Assembly (NCBI GenBank): GCA_020975725.1
Contig: QXJR01000027.1
Location: 434,001-498,000 of the forward strand
Direction of reading: 5' to 3'
Length of the DNA: 64,000 nucleotides
Source: Picocystis sp. L7
Taxonomy: Eukaryota; Chlorophyta; Picocystophyceae; Picocystales; Picocystaceae
Shown here piece by piece: positions 37,919-46,292 of this stretch (within the stretch, counting starts at the first letter, position 1; the number at the start of each line of letters is the position of its first letter). Below the pieces are notes generated by a model. It was given only the letters and a program-made list of their open reading frames with translations. It ran no database searches and was not told the DNA's origin. The position numbers were made by a program, and so were the translations under genes.

Positions 37919-40159
37919 ATGGCGGATCCCGTCGCACGTAAACGGCCTCCCAGGGCTGACGAGTCGAGCCTGAAGGCACTCAAAGCCGGATACGTGAAGC
38001 AGAAGGCCGACGAGGCGCTACGAAAGGGAAACTACCGCGACGCCTGGACCAAGTATACGGAGTGCCTCGAGCTGAGTGCGGGACGAGAAGGACGAGACAA
38101 GCTGCTGAGCAATCGATCCATGGCTTACTGCAAGGCTCGTCGCTTTGACGAGGCACTCCGAGATGCGGAGGAATGTGCCCGCATCGTGCCAAGATGGGAA
38201 AAAGGGTGGTGGAGGATGGGACAGGCGCTGTTCGGACTCAAGAGATATGACGAAGCCATCGACGCTTACAAGAAATGCCTGGACATCGATCCTCAAAACA
38301 AGGAAGCGGAAAAATGCCTGTGGGATGCTGTGCTGCACCTGACCACGGAGCAAGTGGCCGAAGGAATCGTGCGAATGATTGAACGGTCCCAAGAGGAAAA
38401 GAAGATCAAGATGCCCACAGTGGAAGATGTTACCGTTCCCGAAAAGGTGGAGGGCATGTTTAAGCACATAAAAAGTATGTCCAGAGACACAGCCGATCGC
38501 AAGCGATACTTCCACAAATACAGGGACTGGAAGAAGGCTGGAGGTTGGAAGGCCTCTACTGGATATACCGAGCGCGGCGCCATGTACGCAGGCGCAAAGT
38601 GCTATCTCCAAGCCAGGGAGGATGGAATGGCGGCCGTGAAACTGTTGAAGAAAGAAAAGGAGTCCCTGCACCAAGGGAGGGATGTGGACGAGGAGCTGGC
38701 CTATGCCTTTTCTGTGGTTGGAGAAGGATACGCAGCCGAGGACGAACACCCAGACAGAGATCTGAGGGAAGCCACGAAAGCCTACACGATGGCTGTTGAC
38801 CTTTGCCCTTCTTGCGAGCGGTACAAATCTAGACTGCAGGAATATGGCCGACCACTCACTGACGCGCAAATCACAGATTTGCTGCGTGAAGTGTACAATC
38901 TGTCCAGTGTTGACCTGCCACCATCATTTCTGGAAGAGAGCGGAAACGTGCAGGGTACATCTTCGCGAAAGTTTTGTGTCAGAGCATCGGTTGTTTTTAC
39001 TGCCTCAAGCCCAGCACACGTGACGGCAAGGATGCGCACAGGAATGCTGAGCAAGCTAACCGAATCGTTGCACGTATCACGAGCAGACGTTATCTTTGAT
39101 GGCATGAAGGTGGTACCACGCAAGGGCTTGAGGGTTCACTTTACAATCAATGTCCATGGAGATGTCCTGCTGGGGAACGAGGCGAAACAGCAAATGGAGC
39201 GCGATGCGTACTCGTGCCTCGGCGGAGCTGCTATGTTTGATGGTACTGGTGTTGGTGTCGATCAGGATTGCGTACAGGTGGAACTGGTTGATATCACCCC
39301 GTTGGCTGAATCCAAACAAGACACAGAATCAGCTGAAGATGCCACTGAGGATGGGGAAATGGAGAGAAGTATGGTGGTCCCATCCCGCCCCAAGCTTGAC
39401 CTGGAAATGCCGTACAAGCTGTACAAGCTAGTCACAAATGACGGAAGACCGGTGGAGAGGAAGGACAAGCATGCTTTTCAGATGTCTCGTGTTTACTATA
39501 ACAGCAGTGAAAAGCCAGAGGAGGTTTGGGCAGAGATCTGCGATGGTTCTTGTCGTTGGAGGCAATCGTCTTCAGAAGTGAAAGTAATTGCGCTGAAAGT
39601 TCCACAGGATCTATCTCCCAAAGACCTGCATGTGGAATTCATGACCCGATATCTACAAGTGAAACACAAGCACACAGGAGAGGTCTACTTGGAAGGGGAA
39701 CTGGAACGTGGCGTTGTACCACAAGACTGTTTTTGGACGTACTTGGGAGGTGATGGAGAAGATGGAATGGTGGTTTTTCTACGCAAAATGAATCTTGAGC
39801 TCCTGCAGAAATACTGGGAACATAGTACTTCTTGGTGGCCTCGTCTTTTCAGCCACCACAGCACCATTGAGTGGGACGATTATGAGAAGGATTATAGCGA
39901 CCTTCCAGAGGTTGTGGCTATGCACCACCGAAAGGCCGAGGCCATCCAAGATGCTGACAGAAAGCAGGAGCAATTGGAGAACAAGAAGATCGAGTCAAGA
40001 AAAGAGCGAAATGAGCTGAGGAAACGGACGAGGCAAGAGCGTCTCAACGTTCTGAGAACTGGACTCTTCAAGAGTTGGGTTCAGCTTGAACGGGAGAATC
40101 CACGGGTCGACCCACTCTCAGGCGCTCGTCCCTCCGATGTGGATAAATTCGGACACTGA
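37919..40159 (+). CDS. TPR and CS (p23-like) domain co-chaperone-like protein
   Basis: A 746-residue protein. The N-terminal TPR array (about 20-140) resembles the Hsp70/Hsp90-binding TPRs of Sti1/TOM34: ALRKGNYRDAWTKYTECLEL, LLSNRSMAYCKARRFDEALRDAEE and a third repeat ending in AIDAYKKCLDIDPQN. A middle region of unknown fold follows. A CS domain (about 560-670) begins RVYYNSSEKPEEVWAEI and continues through IALKVPQDLSPKDLHVEF to CFWTYLGGD. The C-terminus is a charged helix. The combination suggests a chaperone adaptor, possibly in assembly of dynein or another large complex. That role is inference. The ATG at 37919 is preferred over an upstream open stretch. Confidence 0.8.
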   Translation: MADPVARKRPPRADESSLKALKAGYVKQKADEALRKGNYRDAWTKYTECLELSAGREGRDKLLSNRSMAYCKARRFDEALRDAEECARIVPRWEKGWWRMGQALFGLKRYDEAIDAYKKCLDIDPQNKEAEKCLWDAVLHLTTEQVAEGIVRMIERSQEEKKIKMPTVEDVTVPEKVEGMFKHIKSMSRDTADRKRYFHKYRDWKKAGGWKASTGYTERGAMYAGAKCYLQAREDGMAAVKLLKKEKESLHQGRDVDEELAYAFSVVGEGYAAEDEHPDRDLREATKAYTMAVDLCPSCERYKSRLQEYGRPLTDAQITDLLREVYNLSSVDLPPSFLEESGNVQGTSSRKFCVRASVVFTASSPAHVTARMRTGMLSKLTESLHVSRADVIFDGMKVVPRKGLRVHFTINVHGDVLLGNEAKQQMERDAYSCLGGAAMFDGTGVGVDQDCVQVELVDITPLAESKQDTESAEDATEDGEMERSMVVPSRPKLDLEMPYKLYKLVTNDGRPVERKDKHAFQMSRVYYNSSEKPEEVWAEICDGSCRWRQSSSEVKVIALKVPQDLSPKDLHVEFMTRYLQVKHKHTGEVYLEGELERGVVPQDCFWTYLGGDGEDGMVVFLRKMNLELLQKYWEHSTSWWPRLFSHHSTIEWDDYEKDYSDLPEVVAMHHRKAEAIQDADRKQEQLENKKIESRKERNELRKRTRQERLNVLRTGLFKSWVQLERENPRVDPLSGARPSDVDKFGH

Positions 40160-40241
40160 AACAGCCGCGTGTGGTGGCAGATAACTGGGTGCAATCAATA
40201 AGATATGTAAAATACAAAAGGCCCCCGGCAATCTCAGCTTT

Positions 40242-41519
40242 CTACACGTTTGCTGCGGCGAAAACTGGACTACCATTCTCTTTTCGATGCCCGTACTTTT
40301 TGGTAATAAAGCGGAAAAAATCCCGCCACAGCAGCTCAAAAACTACCCAGTCCAAGGCTTGTCGGGCTTGTGCATTGCCCTTGGCTTCCGCTTCGCCCTT
40401 GCTTTTGATGTTCGCGTACATCTGCCTCGGGGACAAGCACCCCATTGCAAGCCACGGCGAAATGTTACTGCTAAAGTTGTTTCCCTTGCGTATTCTTCTG
40501 CTCTCCAATTCACTCGGACCTGCCACTAGCTCGTGCAGGAATAGCCCCAGCCGTTTCATTGCTTCACTTTCACCGCCCACCAGGCCATCTCCAACTGCAC
40601 CAACACCACTGGATCCCGCCCTTGCCTGTCCTCTGATTCCAAGTTGGTTAAGCGTCGGTACTTCTCCAGGTTCTAAATTGCGGGGCACCCTGGGCATCCT
40701 TTCGGGTTCCGGTATGGGTGCCCTTACGGGCACGCGGTACACCTGTTCGCGGAAGGAAGCATAGGTGGATGGCATGCTTTGCAGGTGAAAGGGCAGGTCG
40801 TCGATGTGATACAGGGTGGATGCCCAGTGGGTTTCCAGTTTGATGCCTGCATTTCCCAGTGCCTTTCGCACCGCCCCTTCCACACGCATATCTTCCATGG
40901 TAGCTTCCCCGTGTGCATACACACGCTTGGCACCCACACTTTTGGCCATTTCCAGCAGCACTTCTTCTGGCTTGCCTATCCTCACATGCAATTCGCCACC
41001 TCGTTTTCTCATGGTTTGTCTCAGGTCCTGCACGCACTGCAGCAGGAACCTGGCCCTGTAGGGTCCGGTTCGATCGCATCCAGACGATTCGCTGGCCTCG
41101 TATTCCCTGGTATCGAAGCAGAAGACGCACGCGACGGAACGGCAGGCTTTGGTCGCGGCTCGGAGTGCGGCGTGATCGTGCAGTCTCAGGTCGGCTCGAA
41201 ACCAGACCAGTCCACACCCTCTTCGTGCAAGTGCCGCGCGTCCGAGCGGTCGCAGCAGGTCCGGAAACCTCGATCCCATCCCTCGAGGCGTCTTCCCGTG
41301 CTCCTCCTCGTCTTTTTTCGCGACGTTTTCTTCCGCTTCGGCGGGCAGCGTTCTTGGCTCTTGGTTCATGCGCTTCGTCTCCCTCGCGTTCCTTCCACCA
41401 TCTTTGGCCTTTCTGTTTGGTGTGTGGTTTCTGTTCGTTCCGCTTTTGTTCCACAGGCCCTTCGGATCCGCCAGGCGCGCGCTCAGGCTCGCCAAAGGCG
41501 CGCTTTCGCGACGCGCCAT
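40242..41519 (-). CDS. PHR2: PHR2-type photolyase/cryptochrome-like protein
   Basis: A 425-residue CRY-DASH-related protein. The photolyase alpha/beta domain begins CGLVWFRADLRLHDH near residue 100. The start of the helical FAD domain is present: NISPWLAMGCLSPRQMY, then VFELLWRDFFRFITKKYG. It then ends 15 residues later. The second half of the FAD-binding domain of true photolyases (the GxTGxPxVDAxMRxL region) is missing. Plant PHR2 stops at the same point, so this is the family's normal length rather than a truncation here. Plant PHR2 is plastid-predicted and of unclear function. The basic, Asn/Arg-rich N-terminus may be a targeting sequence. Confidence 0.88.
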   Translation of the reverse strand: MARRESAPLASLSARLADPKGLWNKSGTNRNHTPNRKAKDGGRNARETKRMNQEPRTLPAEAEENVAKKDEEEHGKTPRGMGSRFPDLLRPLGRAALARRGCGLVWFRADLRLHDHAALRAATKACRSVACVFCFDTREYEASESSGCDRTGPYRARFLLQCVQDLRQTMRKRGGELHVRIGKPEEVLLEMAKSVGAKRVYAHGEATMEDMRVEGAVRKALGNAGIKLETHWASTLYHIDDLPFHLQSMPSTYASFREQVYRVPVRAPIPEPERMPRVPRNLEPGEVPTLNQLGIRGQARAGSSGVGAVGDGLVGGESEAMKRLGLFLHELVAGPSELESRRIRKGNNFSSNISPWLAMGCLSPRQMYANIKSKGEAEAKGNAQARQALDWVVFELLWRDFFRFITKKYGHRKENGSPVFAAANV

Positions 41520-42086
41520 CCTCCTCGTGTCGGATTCGTTCGTTCCCCTTCCCTTCGTTCCCCCTTCGATCTTGTGAATCCGGGGGTGAACTTCCCTTCG
41601 TTCCCCCTTCGATCTTGTGAATCCGGGGGTGAACTTCCCTTCGTTCCCCCACGAACGGTCCCTTTGGGTCCTTCGGGTTCACCTTCCCACGGTCCCAGAG
41701 GGAGGGAGAGGGATCACTCCGGTGGATCCCCCCCTTCACGAGAGAGACGACCGTTGCCCTTGTCCCTCCCAGCCGATCAACCGAACAGAAGGAGACAGAG
41801 GGAGGGACGAGGGGAGGAAAGGTACGGAAACCCCACGTGCACCCCCGGTTGTGGGAAGGACCGGAAGGGGAGGATCGCATGGATCGCGGTCTTTCGAGCG
41901 GTATTCGCGGTCCTTTCGAGTCGCCTCGGGTTGGGGATCGTGCGGGGGGGGGGGGGAGGGGAACCCTCCCTTTCGAAACCGAAGGATAGAAGGAAGAGAA
42001 AGGAAGGGTTTGAACCCGTAGAAGGAACACGGACCCATGGACGAACCAAATCCAAGCGATTACAGGACGCCATTCCACGTGCGCCA
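41520..42086. other. Intergenic region with tandem repeat and G-run
   Basis: 567 bases between two minus-strand genes with no gene of their own. They contain a 43-bp tandem repeat (41551-41650) and a run of 13 G at 41944-41956. Open frames crossing the region are GC-driven and antisense to neighbouring genes. Confidence 0.45.
41551..41650. repeat. 43-bp tandem repeat, about 2.3 copies
   Basis: Two full units start at 41551 and 41594, each beginning CCCTTCGTTCCCCC and containing TGTGAATCCGGGGG. A partial third unit follows up to 41650. The units look identical, so the duplication is recent. Confidence 0.9.
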
Positions 42087-43067
42087 TCACGACGTTTCGC
42101 GATCCACGTACCGCACGAGGAGCGCGTAGATGCGTTCCTTGGCTTGGCTACGAAGCGGACCGGACCTGCAGGTCTCGGCACGGAGCACCTTGGACCTCGC
42201 CCGCCGGGCGATCCGTTCGGAAGACGCCGTGGACAGCCTTCCCGACGCCACGAACGCTTCGAGCTTCATGGCCAGGAACGCATCCAGCTCTTCCGCGAAC
42301 ACGTCCTGCGGATCCTTCTCGATCTCTTGCGTTCCTACGTGCTGGTTCTGCGCTATCGGTGGCACCGACGCCTCCACCGCACCTTCCTGGGCGTTGCGGT
42401 CCGTCTCGCCACCGTTCCCGTCGGCATCGGCGTCGGCATCGTCGTGAGCGCGGTCTGCAGGTCTTGCCTCGGCGACGTTGCTCGTTTGTTTGTGTCGCTT
42501 GTCTTTCAGGTGGCCGTCCCAGCTCCATATGTTCTCGCGTAGATGTCCGGTGCGCTCCTCCGACACCAAGAACGGTCGCCAGAAGGCTTCCTGCGCCTCC
42601 AAGCACGTGGTCTCGTCCACCTCCGCCGTCCTGGCGCGTCGCACGTCGCCTTCCCTCGCGAGTTCGACGCCACCTGCATCGCCTGCGACCTCGTCTCTGC
42701 CTCGTGCGGGGTTCTCGATCCGCGTGCGATCGACGTCCGCGTCGTGCGACGCGCCACACGTCCCTTCCGAACCTTCTCGTGCGGTTTGGCCGCGCTTCAA
42801 GTACTGTTTCGCGAGGTTCATGTACGCCATCTTTCCTTCACAGGCGTGGTAGAGGTCCATCTCTTCGCCGATGGCCGCCGCCGCCGCCCAGGCGCGCTCC
42901 TCTTCGTCGTCCAGAAACGCACCAGCGGGACGACCGCGTGTGGCACGTGCCGCATTCTTGTCCACGAGTTGATCCAAGACGCGCTGTCGCACGGCACGCG
43001 GCACCTTGCGATCGTGCGGATCGTAGGCCACGATCGGACGCAGAGACGCGTCTTCCTTGGACGACAT
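42087..43067 (-). CDS. Unknown acidic protein, head-to-head with MMS19
   Basis: A 326-residue protein of unknown function. Residues about 50-95 form an Ala-rich helical segment (EERAWAAAAAIGEEMDLYH, then YMNLAKQYLKR) that distantly recalls TFIIS- or KIX-type helical domains, but this is not a firm assignment. The middle is acidic and low-complexity with Asp-Ala repeats. The C-terminus has a second helical region (DVFAEELDAFLAMKLEAF and SERIARRARSKVL). Its ATG (43067-43065) overlaps the MMS19 ATG (43066-43068) on the other strand. The frame stays open for about 90 further codons antisense to MMS19 but without an ATG. Confidence 0.6.
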   Translation of the reverse strand: MSSKEDASLRPIVAYDPHDRKVPRAVRQRVLDQLVDKNAARATRGRPAGAFLDDEEERAWAAAAAIGEEMDLYHACEGKMAYMNLAKQYLKRGQTAREGSEGTCGASHDADVDRTRIENPARGRDEVAGDAGGVELAREGDVRRARTAEVDETTCLEAQEAFWRPFLVSEERTGHLRENIWSWDGHLKDKRHKQTSNVAEARPADRAHDDADADADGNGGETDRNAQEGAVEASVPPIAQNQHVGTQEIEKDPQDVFAEELDAFLAMKLEAFVASGRLSTASSERIARRARSKVLRAETCRSGPLRSQAKERIYALLVRYVDRETS

Positions 43068-46000
43068 GGCGGACGACGTGACGAAGCTGGTCCAGGAGCT
43101 GCAGGCGGAACTCACGCACGTCGACGCCAAGGCGAGGATGCGCGGCACCGAAGCGCTCGTGCGCGGAATCCGTCGCGTCCAGGTGGGAGGATGGGACGTC
43201 CAACAAGTCCAAGCGCTGCTGCTGTTCTTCCAAGAGAGGATGGACGATTGGTCCGCCGTAGGACCGGTGCTGCGTGGATGCGACGCACTGCTGCAAAAAG
43301 CCGACGAAACGAACGTCGAACTGGAACACGAACCAGTGCAAACCACGATCCTGACGCTCTTCCGAAAAGGACAGGTGCCCGTGCTCTCTCAAGAATCCAG
43401 AAATGCCGCCTTGGAACTCCTGATGAGACTGCTGAAGAAGCCGTATCGAAGGGCAGTCGCAGAGCTGGGACACGAACTGGTGGAAGGCGTCGTTGCCACC
43501 GTGGATGGAGAGAGGGATCCAAGGAACCTGATCCTGGTATTTCAAGTGCTCGTGGAACTCTACCAGACCGGGCCGGACGATCCACAAGCGCTCCATGACG
43601 CCTTGCTGCAAGGAAGCGAAGATGCCATGGACCTGTTGGCCTGCTACTTTCCTCTCACCTTCACCCCGCCTCCGAATGATCCACACGGGGTCACGCGGGA
43701 TCAATTGGCCCATCAATTGTGCAGGGCCATGACCTGCTCCGTGCACCTGGTCCCACACTGCGTGCCGTTGGTGCTGGAGAAGCTCAAGTCATCCCATGCC
43801 CAAGCCAAAGTCGATGCGCTGGACACGATCTCTGCGATGGCATCCAACATGCCACTGGATGCCGTGCAGGATGAAGTCATGGTCGTGTGGAGGGCCCTGA
43901 GATCAGAAATCGTCAAAGCCGATGAGTCCGGAGAACCAGACTTCCGAGAGCGAGCCGGCCGGGCCATGGGTACATGCCTGCGTGCTTGGTGGGGTGCACC
44001 AACGCCCACCGGGGGGAACCTTGCAACCTTGGTGGTCACCGACAAGGTGCTGGAAGAGGCTTTGGACCACATACGGGACACTGTGGAGAAAGGATCTACG
44101 GACATGCAAGGGGAGAGGGTTACGAGGGCTGCTCAATCTTTGTGTGCCGCCTTGGCATCCTCCTCGACCTGGTGCACTGATTTGGTTGCGGAGAAGGTGC
44201 TCCCAATGGTCTTGCCCTACGCTGCAGAGAATATGCCTCTGGCCACCCAAGAGTACGCCCTAGGTTTCATCTCTTTGATTGCTGCTTCAGGGAAGAAGGT
44301 CGTTCTCGAAGCATCTCAAACTCCAGGATTGACAATACAACCGCCCCTGGAAAAATTCAAGGATGATATCCTTTCCTGTCTCATTTCTCACATGAATGGC
44401 AAAGGGCGGCTCAAAGATCTGGCCGTGGCGGGTGCCGTCTCCATGGTCACCTTCCCAGACGTGTATGCCATTGTGCCGAAACACCAGTGTGGATTGATCT
44501 TCGAGTGCCTCGTGGAAGATTGCATGCTTCTGGAAGAAGAAGAAATGGCAACAGGACACGCTTTGCCTCTGGTGGGACTGGTAGAAGCCGGAAAGTCAGG
44601 GAAGATAGAGTTGGTGAAAGATAGAATCATCCCACAGCTTGCTTGCAGGTTCAAAGAAGACACACGCGAAACCAAGAGCAGCAAGGCGATTCTTTCCCTC
44701 CTAGCACGTTTGTGCAGTGAAATTGGAGAAGTAGAAGAGCTCGTTGTGCAGACGTTGCAAGACATTTTCTACTATTCCCTCATGAGAAAGGACACAGCAC
44801 CGAAGAAACTAAGTGCAGTTCTTGAGGTCCTCTCCACAAAGTTCTTTGTGAAGGGTGCGATAGAGGACCAGGGCGGTGCTGCCTTGGCAGCAAGTGTCGT
44901 TCCTAAGTTGCTTGCTGAGGGATTTGGTTGTTCAAAAGAGATACTGCAAGAGGCAGAAAAATGTGTTGCGTGTTCCATGACCTTTTGTGGTCCAGACCTC
45001 CAGTCGGAGTTTGCTGATCTCGCAGTTGCCAATATGCTCGTACAAGGCACATCTTCTTTTTCAATACAGTCTGCAGCTCTTTGCGCAGTTGGTTCCACTG
45101 TAGCACTTCCCAGATGTCATGATTTGGTTGATGTTTTGACAGATAGGATTGTCTTGGCAGGAAACACTGAGGATGCCAAAGCAGAAGTTGAGTCGGCAGT
45201 TGTGCTCCTGGCATCGATCATCAATAAATCACCAGCACCGTTCGTTGACAGTGTACTTGCATCGTCTGCATGGGAAAAAATCGACCGCGCGCTTCAGCAT
45301 AAGGACCCCGCAAACATGATGCAGTGTGTGATGGCCTTGATCTGGGTGACGAAGGCCTTAGCTATGAGAAGACACCCGCTTACCTCTGTTTGCACACAGC
45401 GCATCATTGATACATTGACCGATGGACTTCACCAATTGGAAAGTGAAACATATGGTTCGGATGAAGCAAGCACCTACGCTTGGCTTCGGCTATGCACAGC
45501 ATCCTTTGGCATCATACTGCGAGACTTTAGGTATGCACTGTCGAAAGATCTAGGAGCAGTTTCGAACGTGCTGTACAAGCAAGCTTTTTTTATGAGTGCT
45601 CTTCCAATGTCGATGGATCTAATGAGCAACGCCTCGTCAGAAGGCTTAGAAAGAACGGCCTTTGTTTCCATGGTCTCCAACCTGGCGATATTTTCTCCTC
45701 CTTCTTTGGTCATGGATCAGTTGGAAAGTGTTGTGCCAGTTGTCATTGATAGCCTTGTATGCTTGGCAACGGGTCCATTGCAAAACAACGAGCTGGTCCT
45801 AGCTAACGAGATGTTCTTGTCCAACTTGCTGATGGATGCTGCATATGCAGAGCTAATGCGTTCTCACCTCAAGAAACTGATGGATGCGCTATCCTTCCTT
45901 ATCAGATATCATAGCTGCAGTAGGGTTCGGGAGACAGCAATTGAGTGTTGTGTTGTAATGCTCGACAACGTTGGCTACGAGCACCTCTACCCTTATCACA

Positions 46001-46107
46001 AAATTGTTTTGCAAGTTCTGCACAGAGCCTTTGGCGACAAGAAGCAAGGTGTGAGAAAGTCAGCCGTGAAAGGTCATCGGGCGTGGACGGTTACTTTTGC
46101 TGCATAG
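43066..46107 (+). CDS. MMS19: MMS19, cytosolic iron-sulfur assembly targeting protein
   Basis: A 1013-residue HEAT-repeat protein. The N-terminal MMS19 domain shows the diagnostic DLLACYFPLTFTPPPNDPHGVTRDQL near residue 190-215, preceded by GERDPRNLILVFQVL, and followed by LVLEKLKSSHAQAKVDAL. The rest is alpha-helical repeats to the end (YHKIVLQVLHRAFGDKKQGVRKSAV). MMS19 acts with CIAO1 and CIA2 to place Fe-S clusters in DNA polymerases, primase, XPD-type helicases and related proteins, and loss causes repair defects. One exon. Its start codon overlaps that of an unknown minus-strand gene. It is convergent with the ABC1 kinase gene. Confidence 0.92.
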   Translation: MADDVTKLVQELQAELTHVDAKARMRGTEALVRGIRRVQVGGWDVQQVQALLLFFQERMDDWSAVGPVLRGCDALLQKADETNVELEHEPVQTTILTLFRKGQVPVLSQESRNAALELLMRLLKKPYRRAVAELGHELVEGVVATVDGERDPRNLILVFQVLVELYQTGPDDPQALHDALLQGSEDAMDLLACYFPLTFTPPPNDPHGVTRDQLAHQLCRAMTCSVHLVPHCVPLVLEKLKSSHAQAKVDALDTISAMASNMPLDAVQDEVMVVWRALRSEIVKADESGEPDFRERAGRAMGTCLRAWWGAPTPTGGNLATLVVTDKVLEEALDHIRDTVEKGSTDMQGERVTRAAQSLCAALASSSTWCTDLVAEKVLPMVLPYAAENMPLATQEYALGFISLIAASGKKVVLEASQTPGLTIQPPLEKFKDDILSCLISHMNGKGRLKDLAVAGAVSMVTFPDVYAIVPKHQCGLIFECLVEDCMLLEEEEMATGHALPLVGLVEAGKSGKIELVKDRIIPQLACRFKEDTRETKSSKAILSLLARLCSEIGEVEELVVQTLQDIFYYSLMRKDTAPKKLSAVLEVLSTKFFVKGAIEDQGGAALAASVVPKLLAEGFGCSKEILQEAEKCVACSMTFCGPDLQSEFADLAVANMLVQGTSSFSIQSAALCAVGSTVALPRCHDLVDVLTDRIVLAGNTEDAKAEVESAVVLLASIINKSPAPFVDSVLASSAWEKIDRALQHKDPANMMQCVMALIWVTKALAMRRHPLTSVCTQRIIDTLTDGLHQLESETYGSDEASTYAWLRLCTASFGIILRDFRYALSKDLGAVSNVLYKQAFFMSALPMSMDLMSNASSEGLERTAFVSMVSNLAIFSPPSLVMDQLESVVPVVIDSLVCLATGPLQNNELVLANEMFLSNLLMDAAYAELMRSHLKKLMDALSFLIRYHSCSRVRETAIECCVVMLDNVGYEHLYPYHKIVLQVLHRAFGDKKQGVRKSAVKGHRAWTVTFAA

Positions 46108-46292
46108 CCAAACCCGGGAGGGCGTGGTACAAGAAGACATTCAAAACAATCTGCTTACCAGCACAGCTCTTTCAGAAATTGTATGTTTTCGAAAACATGT
46201 GTTCTCATGCAGACTGCATTATTCTCGCATGTTCATTACACCAGCATAAGGTGCATCCAAGAAAACCTTGCAAAAAACCACAACGCCACAGA

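Noticed and set aside
40648-42542. Very long open frames on both strands (480 and 587 codons)
   Set aside because: They are frame shadows of PHR2 and the neighbouring unknown gene, crossing the tandem repeat and G-run. Composition is typical of antisense frames.
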